From contig JAKUHH010000143.1 of assembly GCA_022701365.1 (NCBI GenBank), positions 170,657-234,656 of the forward strand: a DNA stretch of 64,000 bases, in the 5' to 3' direction. Position 1 is the first letter of the stretch. The number at the start of each line of letters is the position of its first letter. Both the position numbers and the translations under genes were made by a program. A model generated the notes under the pieces. The model was given only the letters and a program-made list of their open reading frames with translations, was not told the origin of the DNA and did no database searches. This DNA comes from Mycocentrospora acerina (Eukaryota; Ascomycota; Dothideomycetes; Pleosporales). Shown here piece after piece: positions 24,701-36,444 of this stretch.

Positions 24701-26231
24701 ATGGCCAAGACATACAAGGAAATGAAGGAGGCCTGGGTGTCTGGCCACACCGGGAGCTCTGTGGCTGATGTCAACAGTGTCTCACTTGCTATGCCTGTAC
24801 AGTAGACTCATCACTGTAACCTTTAATAGAGCTCCTACTAACTTGTGTGGGTAGTTGAGCATCCTGCTATGGTCTGTCCTTCAGTCCCGTATGCGAATTT
24901 TCACCCCATATGGACCTGTTGCCTGCTTCATCGACTTCCTGCTTAATTGCGGTGCTCCGCTATTCGCAACAACTATCTATGCTTCCACGCCATGGGTATT
25001 GAACTTCCTATTGCTGCTCCCGGCAGCTGTACTCTACATAATCGATACGCCCACTTCTACAAAACGAGATACCCCTCGACCGCCCAAGAAAGACAGGGTC
25101 ATCGAAACAAAGCCGAATGCACTACCCGTGAAACCGTTCATCACACACTATCGCGGAGCTATGATGATCATAACATGCATTGCTATACTGGCAGTAGACT
25201 TTAGAGTCTTTCCTCGCCGCTTTGCAAAGGTTGAAAATTGGGGTACGTCGCTGATGGACATGGGCGTCGGCTCGTTTGTCTTCACAGCAGGTGTTGTGTC
25301 TGTACGAGCTTCACTAAAAGAAGGCACTGGGCGACGACCATCGTTATCGAGGCGACTCATTGCTTCTTTTAGGCCTTCCGCTCCATTACTCGTGCTTGGC
25401 ATTATCCGCCTGATTTCGGTCAAAGGTCTAGACTATGCAGAGCACGTTACGGAGTATGGTGTACATTGGAATTTCTTTTTCACACTTGGTTTCCTACCTC
25501 CATTTGCTGCCATTTTTCAAGCAGCCTTCGACTTGGTACCATCGTACGCTATCCTTTCGTTCGCGCTTGCCTCCTTCTATGAGATTGCTTTGGACAAAAC
25601 TTCGCTCGGAGCCTTTGTTCTCATTGCACCACGAACAGACCTTCTATCAAAGAATCGAGAAGGCATATTCTCATTCATTGGCTATCTTGCCATCTTCCTC
25701 GCAGGTCAATCCTTGGGTTCTACTGCACTACCAAGACAACAGCCATTACCAAAGAATGCGTCATTCTTGGTCCTCATTCGCCAATCCATATTGGGTCGAC
25801 TGGTCGTTACATCTGTGATCTGGACTGCTTTGTTTTACTTTTCAACTAGCTACTACGGCCTTCAACTCTCAGTATCCCGGCGTCTCGCAAACCTCCCCTA
25901 TTTCCTGTGGGTGTCCTCATTCAACAGCTATCAGATCACCATTTGTTGTGTGATTGAAACTTTATTGTTTCCAAATTTGTATAAAGCTTCGACAAAAGAG
26001 CTTAAAGCACAGAAAAGCAGGGAAGCAACCAGTACTGTGCTGTACGCTTTCAATCGGAACGGCCTTGTCATCTTCCTCGTTGCGAATCTCCTCACGGGTT
26101 TGGTCAATATGACCATGCCGACGTTACACATGGGCTTACTGCAATCCATGGCTGTGTTGGTTAGTTACATGACTGCCATTGCAGGGGTGGCTATTGGATT
26201 GGATCGATTTGACATTTCAATTAAACTATAA
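24701..26231 (+). CDS. GWT1: Gwt1, GPI-anchor inositol acyltransferase
   Basis: Two exons, 24701-24796 and 24855-26231, separated by a 58-nt phase-0 intron with branch site CTACTAAC, giving 490 residues. The N-terminus MAKTYKEMKEAWVSGHTGSS and the following LLWSVLQSR..FTPYG are characteristic, as are WGTSLMDMGVGSFVF and RLISVKGLDYAEHVTEYGVH in the conserved core. A dozen or so hydrophobic segments span the protein. Gwt1 (PIG-W) adds the acyl chain to inositol of glucosaminyl-phosphatidylinositol in the ER, an early step of GPI anchor synthesis needed for cell-wall mannoproteins; it is the known target of manogepix-type antifungals. The start is the ATG in the frame of the conserved N-terminus. 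The protein looks complete and intact. Confidence 0.95.
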
Positions 26232-27206
26232 TTCAGACCTGATAAATTGAAGAATTATGTCGCGGAATTCACCGACTATGCCAGACATATATGTTTGCTA
26301 TTCAACCATGGAAGCACCGCAATTGCAACCCCCACTAGACTCGTATCACTATTGCTTTTACCCCCAGAGAACACTCGTTTTGCCCTTATCTTGTTGAATC
26401 CAATTCTCGGGAAGAAAGGCTGTTCCTCTGTCACACTCGGCTCCATGATTGACCTAGATGTCGGCTTTCCATGCTCCCATCATATCAGAGATCAACATTT
26501 CTTGAAATTGCTCTCTTTGGTTCGATCGAATATCCGAGCAAGCCAATTATTGAGATCCATGTTGCATGTCTCGCGTTTCTTTTGACATTTCTGCCCAAAG
26601 TCGTTCACATTTAACGTGCTGCTGTTCGATTTCGAGTCTGTTCCTAGGGTTAAATTAAGGCAAAAGGCATATTAAATAATTCGGTATTATTGTTTGTCTG
26701 TCACGCCTAATGGTCACCTTTTTTATCCACATGTAAATCCCCAAACAAACCATGAGTTCACTTGAGGCGAAAATCCACGGTGGCAGACTGAACTAGGAAT
26801 CGAGTAGTATTTAATTCTAAAAGTAACTTGAACAATGCAAGTTAAAGGACTAAAAATTGGAGGAATAAAGTGCACTTGAATTTTCGTCAAGTCATGTTAA
26901 AGCTATTACGTTGTCTAGTTGCCTTTTGGGAAGTTTACTTTAACTCATATCCTGGTCGCTATGAAATATGAACTAAAAGATGAGCAATTTGATCCATAGT
27001 CACCACTGACGACTGCCAAGCGCATGCCGTTTGCCGTTAGAGCAAAGTGAAACTCGTGACGACGCGTTTTGAGCTAGTCTATCTAAGGCTTCAGGGTCTC
27101 TCACTGTACAAATTGTTGCCGCATTTTGACACCAACATTCAAATTCACAAGAGTTCAACCCGCGAATATTAGCTCAATAAGACCTGATTCTCTTGCAAAT
27201 CTCACG
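26232..27206. other. Intergenic, no gene seen
   Basis: GWT1 3' flank and Mei5/Sfr1 promoter. A 112-codon frame after 26247 has no recognisable content. Confidence 0.6.
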
Positions 27207-28099
27207 ATGTCAACGCCGCACACGAAACGCCGTCGCCTAAATGAGGCTACGAAAACGCTCCACAAGCCATTCAAATCACCTTTTAAGACGCCGTCAAAGT
27301 CTGTTCCAAGCTCTGATCTACCATCCTCTGATCCCCTAGATACTTCTACACCTATTCCGACATATGTACTGCCTATGCTGAATGCCGCGCACATTGATGA
27401 CAGCCAAGTATTGTTCACACCTAAACGGTCTAATCAGACTCAAAAATCTCAAATACCCCCAGCATCACGTTTATCCAACCCGGTAACACCAAGTACGAAT
27501 GACTTCACCCCTTCGCGGTCTTTATCAAAAAAATCACCCTCGAGACCCTCACTCACGCGTGAAATTGTGCAACTTCGCAGCGACATTCAAATTCTCTCGC
27601 AAGCAGAACGGCTAGCAATGTCCACGGAGGATGACGATTTGATTGTCCTCATCGAAACATGGCGCACAGCAAGTCGAGCTGCTGCTGAAGAGCTGTTCGG
27701 AAGCACAAGAGACAGAGTCAACAGGATGGGTGGTGTAGGTGCATGGAAGGAGCGTGAGAGAGAAGCTCAGGAAAGGACAAAGAAGTGGGATCAGGAGGAA
27801 CGAGAAGCGCAGATGGAAACTGAGAGGGAGAGATTGAAGGAGGCGAAGGCAAGTGGAGATTTTGCGGATGAGGCATACGACAAGTACGAGGATGTGGCGG
27901 AAGAGAACGTCGAGGAAGAAGAAGAAGAAGAAGAGAAGCTCAAGGCTGCCGATGATGATGTGAGTATGATTGAGCGGATAAGTAACCGGGTCTTACTAAT
28001 TGGATACAGTCGTTCACGATGGATATGATGCTTAAGACTCTCAACATTGACCTGCAACTCATCGGATACAACAAGGAAGCACAGAGGTGGGATGGTTGA
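27207..28099 (+). CDS. Mei5/Sfr1-type recombination mediator subunit
   Basis: Two exons, 27207-27959 and 28010-28099 (phase 0, branch site TTACTAAT), giving 280 residues. Near the N-terminus is KPFKSPFKTPSK, after a basic stretch KRRRLNEATK, matching the start of fungal Mei5/Sfr1/Dds20 proteins. The middle (REIVQLRSDIQILSQAERLA) begins a coiled coil, followed by AEELFGSTRDRVNRMGGVGA and a long acidic, glutamate-rich run. The last exon encodes FTMDMMLKTLNIDLQLIGYN and a final RWDG, a conserved C-terminal block. In yeasts this protein pairs with Swi5/Sae3 to load and stabilise Rad51 or Dmc1 filaments in homologous recombination. The ATG at 27207 is the first in frame. The poly-GAA region encoding the Glu run may be length-variable. 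Confidence 0.88.
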
Positions 28100-28477
28100 A
28101 AATTTCACTTAAGAAGCGAAGTCCAAGGAAGAACACGATTCATTACGAAGAATCAAAGGTATTCTATGAAAATGTGCAGAATACGTATATATTGTGATGC
28201 GAAATGGCTGTTCTGTTCATTCAGGCAAGCTTGAAAATGAGGCCGTCATCAAACAACTGAAGAATAGTGCAAAACTTACACATCGGGATCCATCAAAATT
28301 GCCTAGCCATAATGAGGGTGCGTGTATATTACCAATCAATCAACCATGTGACGTCACGGTGGAGTATGTATTTTCTTCTCATATTTCAAACTGATCACAG
28401 CTTCAATTATCCATTGCAATTATCTGTTCTGCAGCACAACATTTTACAACATAGACCTGTGGATTAACTTCTTTGCC
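28100..28477. other. Short intergenic region
   Basis: 378 bp between the recombination gene and the dehydrogenase, same strand. It serves as 3' flank and promoter; nothing else seen. Confidence 0.6.
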
Positions 28478-29362
28478 ATGTCGCTTAAAAATCAAAATAT
28501 TCTCATAACGGGAGCTTCAATGGGGATTGGCGCCGCAATCGCCAAGCGTCTCGCTGCTGAATCTGCAAACTTGATTCTCTTCGCCCGTTCAGAGGACAAG
28601 CTCCAGTTGATTGCCCAAGAACTCCAATCCCAGAACTCGGATTTGAAAGTTTCGATCAAAGTTGTCGACATCCGTTCCCACACCGCTATTGCGACAGCAG
28701 TTTCTGAAATTGTTGCCTCCACCGGCCCCATCGATGTCCTCATCAACAATGCTGGGCTCGCTGTCGGTGCTCCGAATGCTTTTCCCGATCTCAAGATTGA
28801 AGACATCATTACTATGACGAGCACCAACATCAACGGATTCATGTTCGCAACATACGCAGTCCTGAACGAGGGCAAGATGAAGGAACGCAGCCAGGGGACA
28901 ATTTTGAACGTGACAAGTACAACAGGGCTCGAGGTTCCGCCATTCTCTGGCGAGGCTGTTTATCATGCGAGTAAAGCGTGTCAGGAGGCGTTCACAAATG
29001 TGCTCAGGACTGAACTCGTAGGCACAGATATCAAGGTTCTCGCATTACGACCGGGTGTCGTGGCGACAAATTTTCATGAGCAGAGGTGAGTTCTGATACA
29101 GCTTTCGTCATCCTATGAAAAAAATAGAAGAGTGTGTGCTGACTACCGTAGGGTGGGGTATGATCAGGGAAAATATGACGATTTCATGGATGGGTTTGAA
29201 CCTCTTGTTGTTGACGATGTTGCAGAGGCTGCAGCATTCATGTTAATCCAGAAAGATAGGGTGAGTATCAAGGCTTTGGATGTGGTCCCGACTGCACAGC
29301 GAAGCCTTTCGGTCTTTGACCGGGATTGGTCGAAGCGGAATGGAAGAGATGCAAGCTCATGA
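28478..29362 (+). CDS. Classical short-chain dehydrogenase (YMR226C/YdfG-like)
   Basis: Two exons, 28478-29085 and 29152-29362, joined in phase 2 (GTGAGT donor), giving 272 residues. The cofactor motif is TGASMGIG (11-18), followed by NNAG (90-93), the catalytic Ser in NVTSTTG, and YHASK (Tyr162, Lys166). The overall order and the C-terminal segment PLVVDDVAEAAAFML match the yeast YMR226C/bacterial YdfG group, which are NADP-dependent 3-hydroxy acid (serine, allo-threonine) dehydrogenases. The absence of an acidic residue right after the second strand and the ARSEDKL sequence favour NADP(H). It is likely cytosolic. Substrate assignment is by family resemblance. Confidence 0.9.
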
Positions 29363-31368
29363 GCGTCGAACAATCGATGAAGAGAAAAATAATTTCTACT
29401 TCACCACTATCCGGGGTTATATATAAAAGATTACAATAGTTCTAATCTGAAAGAATAAAGAACTACGTCAAAAAGACTTCTCGTTATCTGGCCTCAAAAT
29501 GTTAAATCATAAGACAAATTATAGCAGTGTAGGCTTTCATTATCAGATCGGTGTTAAGAAAGTATTAAGTATTTTAACTTGACATAACCAAAAAAACTAA
29601 TTAGTCTAAAGCAACGAGGCTAATAGATTGATTCAATCTACGCAACCCAATTTATCTTACCTCCGCTGTGTATTGAACAACATGTGCGCCAGAGTAAATG
29701 AGTGGTACACCTTTGCAGAGAACTGACAACCAAATGTATCTAACTCTCCTAAATTTAGCCACTCCAAGATTAAATCCTTCATTTAACCTGAGTTATTTTG
29801 GCTGCATTGTATCACAGAATGGACGAACTTGCATAAGAATGATGAACTACCAACTGTCAGGAAGTGGCTCAACCTGAGGATATATACTGTTCTATACCAG
29901 GATTTATCAGATTATAGATCATAATACCTTTTTGGCCTGCATGGCACAGTGAAATAGAGCTGTGTCCGGACACCAACGTAAGAAAAATTCAGTAATACGT
30001 ATTTGCACAATTCACAGTGAGAAAGTCTTTGTCAACGATAGTTGTTACATGATATCACAGTCAACTTATGTTTTTATCCAAAGCTATAAAATTTGTAATA
30101 TAATACCCTTTCGCTTGTTGGTTCTTGTCTCTAAGGGTTCTTTACAGCGATTGCATAAGCTACACTGTGAATCAGATCAATGTTGAAAGATATGAGCCGA
30201 GAACATTGAATCTTCATGATAGAGGGTTAGTGAAATTTATTATAGTATTGATTTGCGGAACTTCGGTAATATTGATAAAGGGTAGCTATGCCAGATTTGG
30301 TTAATTGCGGTTTCAACGGCGTTGATTTCACGTTTATTTGTGGATGATGAACAAGTTTACTTGTCTGAGTTGTTTAACAATGTCCAGAGATGTAAGATGC
30401 TTATTTACTTTTTTTATTGCCTCATTCGCTGGTTCTGCCATTTTAGGGTTGACTGATTGACAGCAAAAGTGAGATTGAAAGCGTCAAGATGCGCAGAGTC
30501 AGCAGCCTCTCGTCTTAATTCCACTCGTAGCATTGTGTTCAAGAGATTGATAAGTTGTTCGAGACACTTTGTTCCCGAATTAAAATATAGCGCTTGCAAA
30601 ATCTTATTCTCTCCAAGCTGGAGATTGCAATCAAGCACACTAAGATCAATTTTCTATTCGGATTTGCTGCGGACTTAGACACTTTAACTCCAATGAAACG
30701 ACTCCGGAACGCTAACTAGAATAGGAAAGCTCGTTCCTACTTCACCGCAAGCCCACACCGACAAATGATGTCCATTTGGCAAACATCCTAGCTAGTTTTG
30801 TACATATTTCATATCATAGCTTAAGTAGCTTGCATTGGTGTGGAACCACTGGTTGGGCTCAAAATGTCAAACCGTAGCACACAATGAACAAGACATGCAA
30901 TGCAGTACTTTGTGTTGAATGAAAATTTCAGGAGAGCATTTTGAATCACTTACAATTATTCAACAATCTTTATCCATACTGCAAGTCACATGTCTATATA
31001 GGTATAGTCAGTTGTACAGAAAACCCAACATCAGGAACCCCACTCAAATCGCCATGATCACGTGTTATCAGTGCACCCAATTAGTGCTTACATACTATTA
31101 CTACTGCCTTTTCGGGCAAGATTAACATTGAGTGCATTGTGTGTACCACGGATTTATCAACGCCAATGCTGACGCTTTATCACTAAAATCCGAAATGTTA
31201 GTAAACTCAGTCTTGACTCGGCCCTTTTATGTCAACTCTAACCTTGTTTGCTGACTTAGTCCTACGTTGCATACCTTCTTAAGGAGGCTTTCTCTCATTC
31301 CTAAAAATCCAAATTTTTTTACTACTGACTCCAACGAAACTGAGCCCGCTCTCTTAGCAAATCACAAT
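29363..31368. other. 2-kb intergenic interval
   Basis: No intact gene. It contains the 80-codon relic listed at 30414-30654. Otherwise AT-rich unique sequence. Confidence 0.5.
30414..30654 (-). pseudogene. Possible gene relic, unrecognised
   Basis: A minus-strand frame of about 80 codons with protein-like composition (for example LQLGENKILQALYFNSGTKC) that begins right after an in-frame TAG and ends at TAA. The sequence resembles the end of a longer globular or helical protein, but no upstream exon can be joined. I cannot name a family. A chance frame is possible. Confidence 0.25.
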
Positions 31369-32411
31369 ATGAAGATTCTCCTCACTGGAAGTAGCGGCTT
31401 TATCGGGAAGCATTGCCTTGGACTTTTGCTCCAACATGGGTTTGTTTACTCCAGCCTGGAGATATATTTTGACTAATCAGCCGCAGCCACACTGTTGTGA
31501 CAACGGTTCGTAGCGATGCAAAGGGAGGAGAATGTCTCAAAGGGTACCCTCAGTCATCAGCCAAACTCTCATATACCATCGTCGAGGATATGGCAATTTC
31601 AGGGGCCTTCGACAACGCCGTTCAATCAGATCCTCCTTTCGACGCTGTTATCCATATGGCTAGCCCCTTCCATTATCATGCGGCCGACCTAAAGAGAGAT
31701 ATGATTGATCCCGCAATCATGGGAACAACCGAAATACTACGAGCGATCAAATCCAATGCTCCTTCAGTGAAGCGCGTAGTCATCACATCTTCATTTGCCG
31801 CCGTCTTAAACTTTCAGGAAGCTATATCTGTTTATACTTCTGACAACTGGAATCCCATCACAATGGAGCAGGCTCTTGCCAACGGACAGCTCGCATACGT
31901 TGGGAGCAAAAAGTTCGCGGAGGAGGCTGCCTGGGACTTTGTCAAGAATGAAAAGCCAAATTTCACTCTTTCTACTATTAACCCTGTTTTGGTATTTGGG
32001 CCTCCAACATATAATTTGGAATCTCTGGACAACTTAAACACGTCGAACATCGTATTCAGGGATTTGATAAGGGGCAAGATGAAATCAGGTATCCCTTCCA
32101 ACTCATTTCAGTGGGTAGATGTGAGAGATGTGGCCCTAGCACATGTTCGGGCGGTCGAAGTTCCCGAAGCTGCTGGGAAGAGGTTTCTTGCTGCTGCAGG
32201 AAAATACAGCAATGAAGAAATTGCTAAGATAGCAAAGAAAAATTTCCCTGAGTTATCGGACAAACTTCCCGAGCAGATCAATCTCCCGGACGAATCACAG
32301 GGTTTCATCGTCGACAATACGCCTATGAAAGAGATCTTAGGAATTCAGTTCAAGCCCTTGGAAGAGTGCGTTGTTGATACTATAAAATCTCTTCTGAGCG
32401 TGAAGGCTTGA
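31369..32411 (+). CDS. Extended SDR aldehyde/ketone reductase (Gre2/YDR541C-like)
   Basis: Two exons, 31369-31439 and 31487-32411, with a 47-nt phase-2 intron, giving 331 residues. The nucleotide-binding motif TGSSGFIGKH starts at residue 6; the join continues HTVVTTVRS, whose arginine favours NADPH. Catalytic residues are Ser in VVITSSFAAV (about 125) and Tyr161/Lys165 in YVGSKKFAE. NPVLVFGPP is the usual substrate-loop strand. The family reduces aldehydes and ketones such as methylglyoxal, isovaleraldehyde or dihydroflavonol-like compounds in the cytosol; the natural substrate here is unknown. The start ATG lies directly before the glycine motif as is usual in this group. Confidence 0.92.
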
Positions 32412-33456
32412 GTTTAAGTAACAACGTCTTGGTTGTCTCTTCTGAAAACCTCGAATAGACTTTCAAAATATTTTGGTCTGTTTTTTTGCCTGATCTAAAG
32501 TTGATTAAGGTAATAGATCGCAGAATGATAAGCACGGAATCTAGAATTTCAGACAATCGATTAGTTTCGGGGGCTTCGGAGCTAAGAGGAAATTCATTCT
32601 CTGGTTAGTACTTGAATCTAAGGCAAGTTACGCACATAACAAAATAATTACCAATTTCTCTCCTCATGATTCGTGCTAGTGCATAATGACTTCCTTCGAG
32701 CAAAACAAGCAGCTAAGTTTTTTTTAGAGACTTGGCTATTCAACTCCACAGAATAAAATGTCTTGTACAAAGAAATGAATTTCCTTCACTTTTCTGGGAG
32801 TGTGAAATATGAACTTGTCGGTTCGTTCATCTTCCCATCAGAGGTGAACCCTGACAAATGTAACATCCTAAGAGCCTATATCGGCTAATTAGGCTATTAT
32901 TTACCAATTAATCATTTTAATCTGCCCGAAAAACTTTCATGTGATTCCTAGACTGAGGCTATAGTTGACATCAAATTGAATTGGAAACGACTGATACTGA
33001 GATGAAAATTTGGCAAACGTAATTTAGGGAGAAGCCTTTTTATTGTCGTCGAAAAAATCTTAAAATCGTATTTATCAAGACCTGACAAAACCGAGAGCAA
33101 ATGACTTCGAATTTTTTTGAAGTGACGGCATGTAATATGAGGCCGGTGTAGCCGACAATATGACGAAACTACTAGTGAGACGCCACGAAACGGACGAAAT
33201 GGTTAAAAATGACGGGCTCAAATCAACATGGTAGGAAGCTGATTTCAAATCAATCTATAACACCAGAGACATTTGAGCACTTTATATTGTTTCCTTATTA
33301 ATCTTCGCTTTCTCAACGGATCCTCGATGATCCGTAATGAACACTTTCTTGTCAAGATTTCATTCTTATAAGTAAAACCGTCGTCGTTGCAATTATCTTC
33401 ACAATTCACCCAAATTTCATTCTCCTATTCGATCCTCAATCTCATAGTCTTCCAAA
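32412..33456. other. Intergenic, no gene seen
   Basis: AT-rich unique sequence with no frame worth reporting; includes the promoter of the next gene. Confidence 0.6.
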
Positions 33457-34591
33457 ATGCGCCTTACACTTCTCACATTGTCTGTCATGGCGGAGTTCGG
33501 CTTGACAATCGCTTCAACCTCATTGGCATTTAATTCACGTCCCATAGTGGAAAATCGTACCATCGACGAGATTTACCAAGCTGCTTTGAAAGAAGGTGGG
33601 GTTGTTACCCTCTGGCATGGTGGAGATGAGCATAATCAACAAGATGCTCTAAAACAGGCCTTTGAAAAACGGTTTCCAGGAATGACTCTCAACATGACTA
33701 TAGATCTTTCCAAATACGTCGACGCAAACATTGACGAACTAATCGCCAACGACAATTTGTACATTGACAGTACATGCTTACAGACAACGCATGACTTCCC
33801 GCGTTGGAAAGAAAATGGCGTTCTCCTCAACTATGCCCCTTTGGGCTTCGACAAGATACATCCATCGCTACGGGATATCGATGCGGCTTTCTACGCTGTA
33901 ATCATTGTTAGATGGAGCTTCTTGTGGAATACGAACAAGTGGAACTCATCCGCTCCTATTCAGAACTTTGCTGATTTCCTCAATCCGGAACTCAAAGATC
34001 GCATCGTTGTGACCTATCCTCACGATGACGATGCTGTGTTACAAACTTTTGACCTTGCGTAAGCTTCCAAGAAAAGGACAACTATGAAAATGTTCTAATG
34101 AAGTATTTAGCATGCAAGAGCTGGGTACCGACTGGTTCTACAAGTTTTTACATCAAAACCCCCTTTGGGTTCGTGGAAGTGCGACTCCTACTGCTATCAT
34201 CAGCGAGGCCAATAATCCTTACGTCGCCTCTCTCACAACAGGCGGACTTGGCGATCCTTCCAACGGTATCAACAGTACTTTCCCTCAAGATGCACCATAC
34301 GTATCTTGGGCCCAACCAGCGGCCATATTCAAAAATGCACCTCATCCTGAAGGTGCCAAGCTACTTCAAAATTTCAGACTTAGCGAAGAATGGCTGTTCC
34401 AATATCCATATCCTACGGTTCGCGTCGATCAACCGGCTGATTATCCTGATATTTTCAAGTCCCCAAATACTAATGTAAACAGCTTTGCGCCATGGATGAG
34501 TGATAGGACGAGGATTGAGAGACTGAAATTGTGGTTCGAGTCAAGATTGGGTACTCCACAGGGTCTTAGCCCATTGATTGACGATCTTTAG
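33457..34591 (+). CDS. Secreted Fe3+-binding-protein-like (ABC solute-binding fold) protein
   Basis: Two exons, 33457-34058 and 34111-34591, phase 2, giving 360 residues. The N-terminus MRLTLLTLSVMAEFGLTIAS is a signal peptide. After it comes the solute-binding-protein pattern: EIYQAALKEGGVVTLWHGGD, then KQAFEKRFPGMTLN, and later NFADFLNPELKDRIVVTYP and WVRGSATPTAIIS. This is the type II periplasmic-binding fold best known from bacterial Fe3+ (FbpA-like) importers. Filamentous ascomycetes carry secreted members without an ABC partner; their ligand (iron, thiamine-type or another anion) is unsettled. No transport partner is near. Several N-glycosylation sequons support secretion. Ultimate bacterial ancestry of the family is likely but was not tested here. 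Confidence 0.85.
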
Positions 34592-35962
34592 CAATCTTCG
34601 ATTCAAGATAATCATCTTTGACTCCAGTTTGTGTTTATTCATCAAATTGGCCGAATTGATGATCAGGGAGCCACCCCTTAAAGGGAGGGTGTACCTTCAT
34701 TGAACGCCAAGGGCAACAAATGTATCAACCTTGAGATTATTTACATCATGATACTGTAAATCAAAAATCCTCATATTTCACACTAAGAGTTGCTTTGTAT
34801 CTATCTTGTTGCTATGCGATTCACAAAAGATTGCTGTTGAATGTTATTCTAATTCTTGTTATGCAGGAAGTCTCATTCTTAGAACAAGTTTATTATTGAA
34901 TTTTTAATCCTGCAAATATTTTTTAAAAAAATACAATCTCAAGATCGTAGATTACTTTCAGACTCATTATCGTGCCCAAGGTACATATGTTTCTGATCTT
35001 TAGATACCAATCTAGGTGCTTTCTGGAAATTGTAGATGTTTTATGGCCTATTATTTGATTACCTGCAGCCCTTACATCGCAACAAAAATGCCTTAAAGCT
35101 CCAATAATCATGGAAGAAGAAAAAGCCTATAAAGACAGCCTATTGCTATTTGCTCAAGTTGTACCAGTGGTCATTTTTTTGTGACTGAAGATAAATGCTA
35201 TCCGCGGAAATTTTCTCCAAAGAAAACAATGGAACTTTGTTTGCTAGTGAGTTTGAACATTCCAAAATATCTAACTGTTCATCAGCCGCACAATTTCAGG
35301 TTCTCAAATATCGAGATACTAACACGGTCTTCAGGAATATGACACACATAGACGGCGACAGAAATGTCAACTTCGTTCTCTAGCAGGGTAGCAATTTACC
35401 GTAAGATCATCTACAAGGTGCAGATATCGTCATGTCGGACAACGTCAAAGCCAGGACATCAACGACGTGAAAGCGACCCAGAATAAAGATGAAACCCCCA
35501 TGCACAGGTATTCACTGGACCTTGGGCACTGTGGGTGAAAAATGGTGGAAAGTAAAAAGATAACGCTCAATTATGTGTGAACTGGATTTCACTGTAAAGA
35601 TAATACTAAATTCGTGCGCAAATTTTGAGACAATGGCAGTGCTATCATCTTTGATACTTGGGCTGACGAAGAAAATACAATTTACGAATGGGAAAACGAG
35701 TTAGCCATGTGTGTGAATCATGTAACGTCTAATAGCAAAGGGATTCTGAGACAACTGGTTTCTAGGCCGTCATTGGCGAAGCCGAGTATCCGATTTTGTG
35801 ATGCTGACGCACTCAAAGTAATAAGTCTGCAATATTGGCTGTCTGCTATACATAAATTTCTTTTGAAAAAAGTAAATAATACTATATTGTGACCGGCGAT
35901 ATTTTCTATCGTGCTCAGACCAACATGAATTCAAAGCTCATCATGAGCGTTTGCTTAATTTT
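34592..35962. other. Intergenic, no gene seen
   Basis: Convergent region between the solute-binding protein (+) and the thioredoxin-like gene (-). Only short frames. Confidence 0.6.
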
Positions 35963-36444
35963 TCAGTCGCTTATTAAATCGTGGATACGCTTCTGGTCAA
36001 GGAGCTCGCCCTCAACGAGACGTCTGGTTTCCTTCACTTTACCATCAACGCGTTCATATCGCGCCAATGTCGGAACGGCAGTGATATTCCAGTTCTTCCG
36101 ATAGGTATTACTTGGAGACTTGTATCTTTTTCACAAATTAGTCTTACATCTGAAAACTTTCTCAGAGGTAACAACTCAAAAGTGGATTGTTGTTGTAGGA
36201 CCTCTGCGACGGCAACATACTCATTCTTTTGTCCTACGTAGACGTAATGGACTTCGGGGCTAGTTTTGGCTGAAAAGGTAGAATTGAGGAGAGGCAATGT
36301 GGCTCTGACATCAGAGCACCACGGCTGCTTCGTCGTTGGATCTATTGAAGCGAGGAAAAGGACGAAGAAGTTGTTGTTAGGACTTTCTACTATAGAGAGA
36401 GATTGCGCTGAGGCTGGAAGGGAGAAATTGTCGTGTATTGGCAT
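35963..36444 (-). CDS. TXNDC17-like thioredoxin-fold protein
   Basis: Two exons, 36444-36221 and 36125-35963, phase 2 (GTATGT donor, AAAAAG acceptor), giving 128 residues. The active-site region is TTKQPWCSDVRATLP, with one cysteine (Cys43) where human TXNDC17 has CPDC; loss of the second cysteine is common in fungal members as I know them. The join yields VYVGQKNEYKSPSNTYRKNW followed by ITAVPTLARYE, containing the cis-Pro loop, and ends with RRLVEGELLDQKRIHDLI. The family acts as a cytosolic thiol reductase or nitrosothiol-handling protein, but the single cysteine makes disulfide exchange by a dithiol mechanism unlikely. The start MPIHDNFSLP was chosen because it fits the family; the frame is open upstream with an unlikely hydrophobic stretch. 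Confidence 0.87.
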
